From Algoriphagus aquimarinus (GTDB lineage: Bacteria; Bacteroidota; Bacteroidia; Cytophagales; Cyclobacteriaceae), in NCBI RefSeq assembly GCF_900112005.1, contig NZ_FOKK01000003.1, positions 332,126 to 396,125 of the forward strand: 64,000 nt of DNA. Reading direction: 5' to 3'. How positions within the stretch are numbered: position 1 is the first letter of the stretch; every line of letters begins with the position of its first letter. Below are positions 38,517 through 47,243 of this stretch, piece after piece. Position numbers and translations under genes: made by a program. Below the pieces are notes generated by a model, which ran no database searches, was not told where the DNA came from, and worked only from the letters and a program-made list of their open reading frames with translations.

Positions 38517-38558
38517 AAAAAAAACCTTTGAGCTCCGATATGAATCAGGACTCAAAGG
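38517..38558 (-). terminator. Terminator after the mgsA-pfkA operon
   Basis: CCTTTGAG (38525-38532) / CTCAAAGG (38551-38558), with an A-run just upstream on the plus strand that reads as a T-run after the stem on the minus strand. It lies about 50 bases past the pfkA stop. Confidence 0.7.
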
Positions 38559-38609
38559 TCAATAATTGAAACCTTCCGGGATTTGAAAACCCCAAAGGTG
38601 GAATAAGAT

Positions 38610-39596
38610 TTAAGTAGATAGAATCTTCGCTACGCGGAAATCATCTTCATCTACTGATTTGTCATCGACAATAGCCTTCTTGATAGGAGTGTAGACCACT
38701 TTATTGTTGATCAAACCAGCCATTACGTCGTATTTACCCTGTAGCAAGCCTTCTACTGCCGCCACTCCTAGTTTGGAAGCCAGTAGACGATCATAAGAGC
38801 TAGGTGAGCCACCGCGCTGTAAGTGTCCTAGTATCGTTACTTTGATGTCGTAATATGGGAGGTGCTTTTTCACAAGAGAAGCAATTTCTGTAGCTCCACC
38901 GCTTTTTCCTCCTTCTGCCACGATTACAATATTGGATGCTTTCTTGGCTTTGGTTCTTATTCTTAGTTTGTCCACCAAGTGCTCGATAGGCATTTTTTTC
39001 TCAGGAATAAGAATCGCAGCAGCTGCACTACCGATGCCAGCATTGATAGCAATAAATCCTGCATCACGTCCCATTACTTCCACAAAGAAAAGTCTATCAT
39101 GAGAAGTAGCAGTATCACGGATCTTGTCAATAGCTTGAATAGCCGTGTTGCAAGCAGTATCAAAACCAATGGTTGAATCTGTGCCAGAAAGATCATTGTC
39201 AATCGTGCCAGGAAGTCCTATAGCTGGTACTCCAAATTCCTTGTAGAATAAATGCGCTCCAGTCAAGGAACCGTCTCCACCGATGACCACAAGGGCGTCT
39301 ATGCCATGGCTTTTGAGATTATCGTAAGCCGTTTGTCTGCCTTCAGGAGTTCTGAATTCAGCACTTCTTGCGGACTTCAGGAAAGTACCACCACGCTCCA
39401 GCACATGGGTGATGTGCTTGGATTCCAGCTTTTTGATGTCATTTTGGATCATACCCTCGTATCCGCGGTAGATTCCATACATTTCTATATCGTAATACAA
39501 CCCAGCTCGTACTACGGCACGGATTGCAGCGTTCATGCCTGGGGAGTCTCCTCCAGAAGTTAGAACGCCAATTTTTTTAATGGTTTTAGCTTCCAT
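38610..39596 (-). CDS. pfkA: ATP-dependent 6-phosphofructokinase
   Basis: 328-aa glycolytic enzyme that phosphorylates fructose 6-phosphate. Motifs: TSGGDSPGMNAAIRAV near the N-terminus for ATP binding, PGTIDNDLSGTDSTIGFDTA with the catalytic Asp, and GRDAGFIA and LGHLQRGGSP. The family group is the short, ATP-using, allosteric PfkA. It starts 3 bases after the mgsA stop, so the two genes form an operon. Confidence 0.96.
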   Translation of the reverse strand: MEAKTIKKIGVLTSGGDSPGMNAAIRAVVRAGLYYDIEMYGIYRGYEGMIQNDIKKLESKHITHVLERGGTFLKSARSAEFRTPEGRQTAYDNLKSHGIDALVVIGGDGSLTGAHLFYKEFGVPAIGLPGTIDNDLSGTDSTIGFDTACNTAIQAIDKIRDTATSHDRLFFVEVMGRDAGFIAINAGIGSAAAAILIPEKKMPIEHLVDKLRIRTKAKKASNIVIVAEGGKSGGATEIASLVKKHLPYYDIKVTILGHLQRGGSPSSYDRLLASKLGVAAVEGLLQGKYDVMAGLINNKVVYTPIKKAIVDDKSVDEDDFRVAKILST

Positions 39597-39599
39597 TTT

Positions 39600-39971
39600 T
39601 TAGGTTTGAGTAAAGGCTTTAAACATAAGTTCGGCCGAAGCCGGATTGGTTGCCAACGGGATATTGTGAACATCACAAATCCTCATTAGCATTTGAACAT
39701 CTGGCTCATGCGGATGCTTGTCAAGTGGGTCTCTGAAGAAAACTACCATTGCGAGTTCTTTCTGTGCTGCCATGGCGGCAATCTGTGCATCGCCTCCATA
39801 AGGGCCAGACAGCAGTTTTTGGACTTCAAATCCAGCTTTTTCTATATGAGAACCAGTGGTTCCCGTAGCGACTAAATCCACATCTGCCTGCAGCAGTCTT
39901 TCACGGAATCCACTTAAAAAATGAACCATGTCGGCTTTTTTACCATCATGGGCTATAAGAGCAATTTTCAT
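39600..39971 (-). CDS. mgsA: Methylglyoxal synthase
   Basis: 123-aa enzyme converting dihydroxyacetone phosphate to methylglyoxal and phosphate, a bypass that relieves phosphate shortage or sugar-phosphate overload. Motifs: LIAHDGKKADM, ATGTTGSHIEKAGF, and catalytic Asp61 in GPYGGDAQIAAM, with FFRDPLDKHPHEPD. It is the first gene of the mgsA-pfkA operon, which places the bypass beside the committing glycolytic step. Confidence 0.95.
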   Translation of the reverse strand: MKIALIAHDGKKADMVHFLSGFRERLLQADVDLVATGTTGSHIEKAGFEVQKLLSGPYGGDAQIAAMAAQKELAMVVFFRDPLDKHPHEPDVQMLMRICDVHNIPLATNPASAELMFKAFTQT

Positions 39972-40068
39972 TAGGTATAGTGTTGTAAATAGGTTCGTGT
40001 CAAAGTTAGGGAAAAATCTTTCCCTGATCGGTTGGCTGATAGTATTTAAAGCCTACATACTACTAGGC

Positions 40069-42111
40069 TCAAATCAATTTTTCCAAATAAAGTAAGAAAG
40101 TGTATTCTAACGCCATTTCTTTAAGGGAATTGAATCGGCCCGAAGCTCCTCCATGTCCTGCTTCCATATTGGTGTGGAGAAATAGAAGTTTTGAATCAGT
40201 TTTCAATTCGCGAAGTTTTGCCACCCACTTGGTAGGTTCCCAGTATTGTACTTGGCTGTCGTGGAGCCCCGAAGTGATCAGTAAATTCGGATAGTCTTTG
40301 GCTTCCACATTATCATATGGGGAATAGGACAGCATATACTCATAGTATTCTTTGTCCTTGGGATTTCCCCATTCCTGAAATTCTCCAGTAGTCAACGGGA
40401 TGGTTTCATCCAGCATTGTAGTCACTACATCCACGAATGGTACAGCGGCAATTAGTCCATTGAAAAGGTCCGGTCTTAGATTCATTACGGCTCCCATTAG
40501 TAAACCGCCAGCACTACCTCCCATAGCATACAAATGCTCAGGAGATGTGTATTTCTCAGAGATCAGGTGCTCAGCGCATGAAATGTAATCGGTGAAGGTG
40601 TTACGCTTTTTTAGCATTTTTCCATCCTCGTACCATCCTCTTCCTAGGTCTTCACCTCCTCGGATATGAGCTATAGCAAAGACGAATCCTCTATCCAGTA
40701 GACTCAAGCGACTGCTGGAGAAATAAGCATCCATACTGTAACCATAGGATCCATAGGAATAGAGTAGGAGAGGATTGGAGCCGTCGGGAGAGAATTTATC
40801 TATTTTGTAAACTAGCGAAATGGGTACCATGACCCCGTCAGAAGCTTTTGCCCAGATTCTAGCCGAAGTATAGTCTGAGGCATCATAGCCACCCACGATT
40901 TCTTGTTGCTTCAGCAAAGTCTTTTCCTTGGTAACCATATGGTAATCAAAGGTGCTGGCAGGAGTTACAAGAGAATTATATCCAAATCGAAGGATAGGTG
41001 TATCGTATTCTGGATTGGTACTGATCCAAGCAGTGTAGGTCTCATCGTCAAATTCTAAGGAATGTCCAGCGGTACCATCCCAGGGTTTGATATTGATTTT
41101 ACAAAGCCCATTCGACCTTTCTTGAACAACCAGAAAGTCAGAGAAAATATCAAAATCCTCCAACAACACAGTTTCCCTATGTGGAATTACGTCCTCCCAA
41201 TTTTCCATTTGAGGAGCAGCGATTGGGGCTTTGACCAATTTGAAGTTTTGAGCTTTATGATTTGTTCTGACCCAAAAATGATCATGGTAGTGATCTGCTG
41301 CATATTCCAAATGTGGGATTCTAGCTTGTAGAAGTGTGAATTCACCAGTCGGAGCGGCAGCATCCAAGAACCTCATTTCGGAAGAAATAGTGCTTTCTGA
41401 ATGAATCAGGATAAACTTCTCGGATTTAGTTTTATGGACCACACAGGAGAACTCCTCGTCTTTTTCTTCATAAATCAGGATGTCAGTTTCAGTAGACGTG
41501 CCCAACTTATGAGAGTAGATCTGATAGGAGCGAAGTGTGTCTGGATCTTGTTTGGAGTAAAAAATCGTTTGGTTGTCAGCTGCCCATGCGAAATTTCCAG
41601 TGATAGCAGGTATATGATCAGATAGGATTTCCCCTGTCTCAAGATCTTTGAAATGAATCTCATAGATTCTTCTTCCTACTTCATCTGCAGCAAAGGCGAG
41701 TGTTTTCAAGTCAGGGGTAGCGGCTGTGCCACCTACCTGGTAGTAAGATTTACCTTCGGCCAGAATATTAACATCTAGAAAGATCTCTTCAGAAGCGTCT
41801 AAATTGCCTTTTTTGCGGCAATACAAAGGGTATTCACCGCCAGCTTCGTATTTGATATACCAGAAATAGCCAGACTTGAAGTAAGGAACACTTTCGTCAT
41901 CTTCCTTAATTCTGCCTTTCATTTCCTGAAACAAGTTCTCTTGAAATTCTTCAGTGGATTTTAAATTTGTTTTGAGGTATTCATTTTCAGCATTTAGGTA
42001 GTCTATGACCTCAGGATTCTCTCTTTCACGCATCCAATAATAATTGTCGGTTCGCTGATGACCATGTGTTTCTAAGAGCTGAGCTATCTTTTTGGCTTTT
42101 GGTGCCTGCAT
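40069..42111 (-). CDS. ptrB: Oligopeptidase B (prolyl oligopeptidase family S9A)
   Basis: 680-aa serine peptidase that cuts oligopeptides, in this group after basic residues. An N-terminal propeller starts with YYWMRERENPEVIDYLNAEN. The C-terminal alpha/beta hydrolase domain has Ser533 in GGSAGGLLMG, the Asp in ITSGLHDSQVQYWEP and the His in EAGHGGASGRF. No signal peptide, so it is cytoplasmic. The family length fits. Confidence 0.93.
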   Translation of the reverse strand: MQAPKAKKIAQLLETHGHQRTDNYYWMRERENPEVIDYLNAENEYLKTNLKSTEEFQENLFQEMKGRIKEDDESVPYFKSGYFWYIKYEAGGEYPLYCRKKGNLDASEEIFLDVNILAEGKSYYQVGGTAATPDLKTLAFAADEVGRRIYEIHFKDLETGEILSDHIPAITGNFAWAADNQTIFYSKQDPDTLRSYQIYSHKLGTSTETDILIYEEKDEEFSCVVHKTKSEKFILIHSESTISSEMRFLDAAAPTGEFTLLQARIPHLEYAADHYHDHFWVRTNHKAQNFKLVKAPIAAPQMENWEDVIPHRETVLLEDFDIFSDFLVVQERSNGLCKINIKPWDGTAGHSLEFDDETYTAWISTNPEYDTPILRFGYNSLVTPASTFDYHMVTKEKTLLKQQEIVGGYDASDYTSARIWAKASDGVMVPISLVYKIDKFSPDGSNPLLLYSYGSYGYSMDAYFSSSRLSLLDRGFVFAIAHIRGGEDLGRGWYEDGKMLKKRNTFTDYISCAEHLISEKYTSPEHLYAMGGSAGGLLMGAVMNLRPDLFNGLIAAVPFVDVVTTMLDETIPLTTGEFQEWGNPKDKEYYEYMLSYSPYDNVEAKDYPNLLITSGLHDSQVQYWEPTKWVAKLRELKTDSKLLFLHTNMEAGHGGASGRFNSLKEMALEYTFLLYLEKLI

Positions 42112-42298
42112 TTTCTAAAGTATTTAAGGATGCAATGTTAAGGAAAAAAATGGGCGTAGAGTTCTCTTTTCTTTAGTAAAGTAGGTGATCAATTGCAGTT
42201 TTTACTAATTAAAAAGACTTTCAAACTGCAGTAGGTTTTGGATAGGAATTTTTTTTTTAAAATATTCAGTAAATAATATAACCATTAACCAAATACTT

Positions 42299-42715
42299 AT
42301 GGGAATGCTTAAAGAGTTTAAAGAGTTTGCTGTGAAAGGCAATGTAGTTGATCTGGCTGTTGCTGTGATCATAGGTGGTGCTTTCGGTAAGATTGTCGCA
42401 TCCTTTGTGAAAGATATTGTAATGCCACCTATAGGGATGTTGCTTGGTGGGGTGGAATTCACTGATCTAGCAATTGTGCTAAAAGAAAATAGTATAGGGC
42501 CAGCGGGAGAAGAACTAGGACCTGTATTGCTTACTTACGGTATTTTTATTCAGAATGTAGTAGATTTTATCATCGTGGCTTTTGTGATTTTCATGGCTGT
42601 GAAGGGGATTAATAGCATGAAAAAGAAAGAAGAGGCAGCTCCAGCTCCTCCAGCAGCACCGCCTAAATCGGAAGTGTTACTTGAAGAAATCAGAGACCTA
42701 CTGAAAAAAGGTTAA
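42299..42715 (+). CDS. mscL: Large-conductance mechanosensitive channel
   Basis: 138-aa inner-membrane channel that releases solutes on hypo-osmotic shock. The N-terminal amphipathic helix [15 protein letters not shown] leads into TM1 ([21 protein letters not shown]), TM2 is around [18 protein letters not shown], and an Ala/Pro-rich linker ([12 protein letters not shown]) precedes the C-terminal bundle helix [12 protein letters not shown]. Normal length. A bidirectional terminator follows. Confidence 0.96.
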   Translation: MGMLKEFKEFAVKGNVVDLAVAVIIGGAFGKIVASFVKDIVMPPIGMLLGGVEFTDLAIVLKENSIGPAGEELGPVLLTYGIFIQNVVDFIIVAFVIFMAVKGINSMKKKEEAAPAPPAAPPKSEVLLEEIRDLLKKG

Positions 42716-42720
42716 GAAAT

Positions 42721-42749
42721 AAAAAAAGCGGCTTTAAGCCGCTTTTTTT
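42721..42749. terminator. Bidirectional terminator between mscL and the ECF operon
   Basis: Near-perfect symmetric hairpin: A7-GCGGCTT / AAGCCGC-T7 around a single central T (42735). The stop codon of the convergent gene overlaps its end. It serves both mscL and the ECF sigma operon. Confidence 0.9.
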
Positions 42750-43188
42750 ATTTCTTGTCATCTTCTCTTCGCCTTTGGTAGATATGTCTTGCAAATTCTC
42801 TGGACAATCCATTAAGTTGAATGATTTGATTATAGGTAATTACGCTTGAGAGATCTTTGACAAACTTCTCCTCATCTACAATCATTTTTCTTTCAATTTC
42901 GAATTTTCTACTGACTCTTAATTTTGCTTCAGCTTCGGTTAATTTGATGTCTTTTGTTCTGCCTAGCTCAGACATTTCTTTGAGATTCTTTTCTCTTAAA
43001 TCATTGTAGACATTAAATATTGGCCAGAATTTTTGTGCCTGCTCTGGCTTTAAATCCAGTCTAGTTGTAATAAAAGCTACTCTCGCGGCTTCCAGTTTTT
43101 CACGGTCATATTTTTCATCTGAATGCTGGGCATAAGTAATCCCTATCGCCATAAAAAACATGAGTGCTATTAGTGTATATTTTTTCAT
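42748..43188 (-). CDS. Small exported protein, Spy/CpxP-like
   Basis: 146-aa protein with signal peptide (cleavage after ITYAQ) and a mostly helical, charged mature part with LEAARVAFITTRLDLKPEQAQ and FWPIFNVYNDLREKNLKEM. This resembles the helical periplasmic stress proteins (Spy/CpxP/heavy-metal sensor group), but lacks clear LTxxQ repeats, so the link is tentative. It is last in the sigma factor operon, 5 bases after the membrane protein, so it may report or modulate envelope stress. Confidence 0.65.
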   Translation of the reverse strand: MKKYTLIALMFFMAIGITYAQHSDEKYDREKLEAARVAFITTRLDLKPEQAQKFWPIFNVYNDLREKNLKEMSELGRTKDIKLTEAEAKLRVSRKFEIERKMIVDEEKFVKDLSSVITYNQIIQLNGLSREFARHIYQRRREDDKK

Positions 43189-43193
43189 AATTG

Positions 43194-43553
43194 TTAGTAC
43201 CAGTGTTGATCTTTTTCATCTACCATATCTATCTCATATACCATTTCCTCGGCAATGATCTGATCTAATATTTCTTCAGGATTATCTACCATCGCAAGCA
43301 CATCCTCCGCAGTCCAATATTGACTTTCGATGAAGAAATTAACTTCCTCATCCATGGATAGAGTTTCAAACTGCGTATCTGACGAATTGAATTGCCAGAC
43401 TCCCAAACTTACTACCAAAATGGCAGCTGCGGCAGCGTATTTAATCCATTGAATAGACCTGTTTGGCTTGATCTCTTCCATTATTTTATCTGGAAGACTA
43501 TCGAAATAACCTTCTGGCGCCTTGAAATCCTGAATTTTTGGAAGTTTTTGCAT
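43194..43553 (-). CDS. Single-pass membrane protein, probable partner of the ECF sigma factor
   Basis: 119 aa with an N-terminal PKIQDFKAPEGYFDSLPDKIM segment, one membrane helix at about 38-54 (YAAAAAILVVSLGVWQF) and an acidic C-terminal part. The layout, cytoplasmic N-terminus plus one helix right after a sigma gene, is that of an anti-sigma factor, but no zinc-binding anti-sigma motif is visible. The gene lies 34 bases after the sigma factor and precedes the Spy-like gene. Confidence 0.65.
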   Translation of the reverse strand: MQKLPKIQDFKAPEGYFDSLPDKIMEEIKPNRSIQWIKYAAAAAILVVSLGVWQFNSSDTQFETLSMDEEVNFFIESQYWTAEDVLAMVDNPEEILDQIIAEEMVYEIDMVDEKDQHWY

Positions 43554-43587
43554 GGTATAAGATTAGACTGGGTTGATGGTCAATAGT

Positions 43588-44136
43588 TTATTCATGTGTT
43601 AAGGAATATTCAACTTTTTTTACAGCATGGTGGTAACTGGCCTTTAGAGCCCCCACACTAGTGCCGGTTATTTCAGACATTTCCTCGTATGTAAGCTCTT
43701 CTTGATATTTCAGGTGAAACACTAACCGTTGTTTATCTGGAAGAGTAAGTAGTGCTTTTTGGAGTAAGCGCTGGATTTCATCTCCGTCGATATTTCCAGG
43801 CTGATCAATATAAGATTCCATTTTTTCCTGGTGATCCTCTATAGAGAAGAAATATCGCTTTTTCTTCTTTTCTAGGAAAGTAAGGGATTCATTCGTCGCT
43901 ATTCTGTACAGCCAGGTGAATAAACTTGATTGCCCTTGGAATTTGTCAATGTGATGATGAGCCTTAATGAAGGTGTTTTGGGTGATGTCATCCGCATCCT
44001 CATGTATCAAAACCATTCTCCTGATGACATGATAGACTCGCTTTTGGTATGTCAGGATGAGCTGCCTGAAACCCATCTCCCTTGTTTTGGGGTTTTGGAT
44101 GAGTTGGAGGATTTCCTGATCACCGTTTTTCTTCAT
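43588..44136 (-). CDS. ECF-type RNA polymerase sigma factor
   Basis: 182-aa sigma-70 factor of the extracytoplasmic function group, with region 2 (FRQLILTYQKRVYHVIRRMV, DADDITQNTFIKAHHHIDKF) and region 4 (LPDKQRLVFHLKYQEELTYEEMSE... ITGTSVGALKASYHHAVKKV). Regions 1.1 and 3 are absent. It heads a three-gene minus-strand operon with a membrane protein and a Spy-like exported protein, which suggests an envelope-stress response. Confidence 0.9.
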   Translation of the reverse strand: MKKNGDQEILQLIQNPKTREMGFRQLILTYQKRVYHVIRRMVLIHEDADDITQNTFIKAHHHIDKFQGQSSLFTWLYRIATNESLTFLEKKKKRYFFSIEDHQEKMESYIDQPGNIDGDEIQRLLQKALLTLPDKQRLVFHLKYQEELTYEEMSEITGTSVGALKASYHHAVKKVEYSLTHE

Positions 44137-44241
44137 CTGCTTTTAGACCCAATTTATAGAAAATGGTTTAGTGGAACATGCTGAATTGCTTATTAAGCGT
44201 TGATTATCAGCTCAAAAAATTATTCTCAAAAATAGAAATCG

Positions 44242-45162
44242 TTAGATTTCAAGGATGTAGTCTAGTATACCCGCATTCTTTCCTTTAGGCCTAGTTACCA
44301 AGAGCGGAATGCTATCGTTGTATTGAATCAATCGCTCAGCCATACTGCCTATAAATAATGCTGTGGCAGCTGTACGGCCTTTTGCTCCTATGATAATTCC
44401 ATCTGCACCCATTTCCCTTGCCTTAGCTACAATTTCTTCTACTGGATCATCATTGACATCTTGGGTATACACAGGAGTGATTTTGTTTCCTTTGGTGTCA
44501 ATTTTACGAATGAATTTTTTGTAGTTAATCTCGGCATGCATGCGCATGATTTGAGTAAATTCCTCGTAGCTTTTTCCTGTATAATGATAGCCAGACGGCA
44601 CAGTGAATACATTCTGACATACAATTTCGAGACCACCATGCTTTTCAGCAATCATAATGGCTTCTTCTAATGCATCCTTGGAATAATCAGAAAAGTCACT
44701 TGGTACTAACAATCGTTGCATTTTTGTTGCCGAGCCTTCAGGTACTATCAGCAAGGAACAGCTTGCCCTTCTAGCTAGTCTCGAAGAAGCCACTCCAGTT
44801 CCAGGGAGATGTACCTTTCTGCCTATCAAGATCATGTCAGCAGATTTTTCTTCAGCAAGTTTTAATATTTTTTTGGAGAGTGACCCTTCCTTTACTATGT
44901 AGTTTAAAGAAATCCCCTTTGGGTTTTGGAAATGTTCCTTAACCATTGATTCCATGGCTTCCTGGCGTTCATTGACCATGTTTTCTACCAGATTCGGAAA
45001 TTCCTCTAGAACCTCTTTAGGGATACTGAGGTTCTTTATCACATTTACGAAGTAGATTTTTTTGGTTTGATTTACCTGAGCAATAAATGCTGCATATTGA
45101 ATCAGGGTTTGATCCAGAGAAGTTTGATCCAGGCAAACGACCAATTTTTTAATCAAATACAT
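44242..45162 (-). CDS. Tandem-domain universal stress protein
   Basis: 306-aa cytoplasmic protein with two Usp domains, at about 5-145 and 155-300. The second carries the ATP-binding pattern G-x2-G-x9-G-S (GAKGRTAATALFIGS), and the first a weaker version. Such UspE-like proteins respond to stress and growth arrest. A second two-domain Usp gene lies at 50751-51554 beside a Crp/Fnr regulator. Confidence 0.9.
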   Translation of the reverse strand: MYLIKKLVVCLDQTSLDQTLIQYAAFIAQVNQTKKIYFVNVIKNLSIPKEVLEEFPNLVENMVNERQEAMESMVKEHFQNPKGISLNYIVKEGSLSKKILKLAEEKSADMILIGRKVHLPGTGVASSRLARRASCSLLIVPEGSATKMQRLLVPSDFSDYSKDALEEAIMIAEKHGGLEIVCQNVFTVPSGYHYTGKSYEEFTQIMRMHAEINYKKFIRKIDTKGNKITPVYTQDVNDDPVEEIVAKAREMGADGIIIGAKGRTAATALFIGSMAERLIQYNDSIPLLVTRPKGKNAGILDYILEI

Positions 45163-45380
45163 AAAGCGCCAATGGTTTTAGGAATACAAATTTAAGGGTA
45201 AAACGAGTAAAACTTTAGGTTTTAAGTGAAATAAAATTCTGAATAATTCAAAAATTCTAATGTTTATAGCTTTCTGTAATTTGAATTATTGAATTATCTG
45301 AAATAATATTTCGATGTAAGCTACTGTATCTCATAAATTTTCAATTTCTCAGACACGCATAATCGGAATCATCCAGCAAA

Positions 45381-45415
45381 TTTGCCAACCTGTCGTGTAA
45401 TAAATCGTATATTTG
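45381..45415 (+). promoter_or_regulatory. Promoter of the candidate ncRNA
   Basis: TTTG at 45381-45384 and TATATTTG at 45408-45415 (exact TANNTTTG), spaced by 23 bases, within the 17-23 range described for Bacteroidota. The start point would fall at about 45420, exactly where the closing stem of the RNA begins. Confidence 0.6.
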
Positions 45416-45419
45416 TACT

Positions 45420-45617
45420 GTCCGGGTCGCCGACATGTTCAAACTTCACAAATTACATATTTACCGAGTTAAGCCCTTCTCAAAAACAGGCCTCATCCCG
45501 ATTCTGTCGGGACCTCGATTCGCAAGAATCAGGATAACAGTGGAAGTTTGCGGTAAACAGGCAGCTCAAATCTTGTCAAGTAGGAGGTTTGCAACACTCT
45601 AAGATCCGGACTTTTTT
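45420..45617 (+). ncRNA. Candidate structured small RNA, 6S-like architecture
   Basis: About 190-nt unit with its own promoter and T6 terminator tail (45612-45617). The 5' end GTCCGGGTC (45420-45428) pairs with GATCCGGAC (45603-45611), a 9-bp closing stem with one G-U. Inside, TGTTCAAAC (45436-45444) pairs with GTTTGCAACA (45587-45596, one bulge), and TTTACCG (45460-45466) with CGGTAAA (45551-45557). Two apical hairpins follow: CCCGA/TCGGG (45497-45511) and GATTC-GCAA-GAATC (45517-45530, GNRA loop). A long closed rod with an internal bubble and size under 200 nt recalls 6S RNA, but I recognise no family sequence. The 3' end overlaps the stop of the convergent flippase gene. Confidence 0.5.
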
Positions 45618-47074
45618 ATTCTATTTTTTACCCATTCCCATTCCTCAGAGCCTACTCCCAGCAATCTTGAGAATAATAGGTATAGTCCAAATACCAATAA
45701 GCTGGTCAATATGATATTTGTAATTGGAGAGAGGTCAAGTGGAATGTAGTATGCGGGAGCAAAGGCAATGACTCCCACGAAAATTATCTTCAGCGTCTCG
45801 TAAGAAAATGGCTCAAAGCCTAATTTGATTTTTAGGAATAGATATTTCACCAGATTGAATAAGAACATCACTGCGACTGAAGCTATGGCAGCTCCTTCGA
45901 TTCCATAGATAGGGATCAACAGGTAATTCAATCCAATAATCAAAATACTCATTCCGATAGTAGCAATGAGATTGAAGCGGAAATGCTTTGAGAAAATTAG
46001 AATCTCTCCATTCACCGAAAATACTACGTCGAAGAGTTTTCCAAGTCCTATCAATACGACCACGTATTTGCCTGCTTCATAGATATCACGATTAGGGATG
46101 AAGTAATACAACGCATCTAAATTGGTCCAGATTCCAATAAATAACAACAAGCAGATATAGAGTTGACGATTCGATATCTGCTTATAAAGCTTGTTGATTT
46201 CCTCATGATTTCCTTTAGCAAAATGATCGGCTATGACTGGCATCACTACCTGAGAGATCGCTCTTCTAGGCAGTTCTATCACCAGTGCCATACTGAAGGC
46301 AATGGTATAGATCGCATTGGCTTCAAGGCTGATCATCGAGCTTACCATGATACTATCGATCTTCATGATCAATGTTGATGCAGCGGTAGCCAAGAAGGTA
46401 ATGAGGCTGAATTGTATGAAAGAAGTTCGGAAACCTTTTGGAAATGTGTTCCAGCTGAAATCAAATTTCAAAACTCCCAACCAAAGTAAATAGACTAGAA
46501 CACCTAAGAAGGCAAACCCATAAACAGCCACCAGACCTTGCATTACCTGTGGAAAGCTAATCCATTTGAGCAAATAAGCTCCTACCAGAATTCCTGTGAG
46601 AAGTCTTAGGAATACCTCACGCATAAGGGTAGGGACAGCTACTTTTACATAGGATCTGCTATATGCATCTAGTATGCTACTCAGAAGCGAGAATAATGTA
46701 ATCAGTAAAACGACTCCGAAAAAGTCAATCACCTCGGGAGAATTGACAGCAAAAAGCTCTATGATTTGAGTTTTGAAACCAAGGAAGATAGTGCTCACCA
46801 AAGTAAAACCTACCATGGAAAATGCTAAACCATAGCTCAGAAATGCTGACTGATTGGATCTTAATTGTGGGAAAAAGCGTGTGATGCCATGCCCTACGCC
46901 TAACTGAGCAAAGGGAACAAACAGCAAGCCCAGATCCTGAATGGTACGGAAAGTTCCTAATTGGGAAGCATCCAATGCATACGGATAAAGCCAAAGTACA
47001 TTGACATATCCTATGACAACTCCCAGGTACGAAAAAATGGTGGTTTGAATACTCTGCTTGGCTACTTTGCCCAT
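45599..47074 (-). CDS. Polysaccharide flippase (MOP/Wzx-like membrane protein)
   Basis: 491-aa integral membrane protein with about 14 predicted helices, N-terminus KQSIQTTIFSYLGVVIGYVNVLWLYPYAL. It resembles oligosaccharide flippases of the MOP superfamily, which move lipid-linked glycans across the inner membrane. No glycosyltransferase genes are adjacent, so the glycan is unknown. Its stop codon lies within the 3' part of the candidate ncRNA on the opposite strand. Confidence 0.85.
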   Translation of the reverse strand: MGKVAKQSIQTTIFSYLGVVIGYVNVLWLYPYALDASQLGTFRTIQDLGLLFVPFAQLGVGHGITRFFPQLRSNQSAFLSYGLAFSMVGFTLVSTIFLGFKTQIIELFAVNSPEVIDFFGVVLLITLFSLLSSILDAYSRSYVKVAVPTLMREVFLRLLTGILVGAYLLKWISFPQVMQGLVAVYGFAFLGVLVYLLWLGVLKFDFSWNTFPKGFRTSFIQFSLITFLATAASTLIMKIDSIMVSSMISLEANAIYTIAFSMALVIELPRRAISQVVMPVIADHFAKGNHEEINKLYKQISNRQLYICLLLFIGIWTNLDALYYFIPNRDIYEAGKYVVVLIGLGKLFDVVFSVNGEILIFSKHFRFNLIATIGMSILIIGLNYLLIPIYGIEGAAIASVAVMFLFNLVKYLFLKIKLGFEPFSYETLKIIFVGVIAFAPAYYIPLDLSPITNIILTSLLVFGLYLLFSRLLGVGSEEWEWVKNRIKKSGS

Positions 47075-47125
47075 GAGCTTAAAAGTATCAAAAAACTACT
47101 AATAAGAAGTTACTTGAGTCAAAAT

Positions 47126-47242
47126 TCAAGGTTTGGCGCATTTGTCACAGCCAGCTTCAGACTTTGATTTGAAGAAATATTTCTTCACCAAATAGCCTAA
47201 TGCTGCTAATACAATTACTCCAACTAAAATTTCTTGCCACAT
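47126..47242 (-). CDS. FeoB-associated Cys-rich small membrane protein
   Basis: 38 aa, MWQEILVGVIVLAALGYLVK then a short basic linker and a C-terminal CDKC motif. One membrane helix followed by a Cys pair is the pattern of the small protein that accompanies feoB in many bacteria. It begins one base after the feoB stop on the same strand, so it is cotranslated with it. It is too short for routine gene calling. Confidence 0.85.
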   Translation of the reverse strand: MWQEILVGVIVLAALGYLVKKYFFKSKSEAGCDKCAKP

Positions 47243-47243
47243 A

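Noticed and set aside
40050..40069. AGCCTA/TAGGCT hairpin after the oligopeptidase B gene as a terminator
   Set aside because: Only six pairs, overlapping the stop codon, and with only a short T-run on the minus strand; too weak to list.
45420..45617. tmRNA, SRP RNA, RNase P RNA or cobalamin riboswitch as identity for the RNA
   Set aside because: No tRNA-like 3' end or tag frame, no SRP apical GGAAGG-type loop, far too short for RNase P, and no B12 box with a downstream gene in the same direction.
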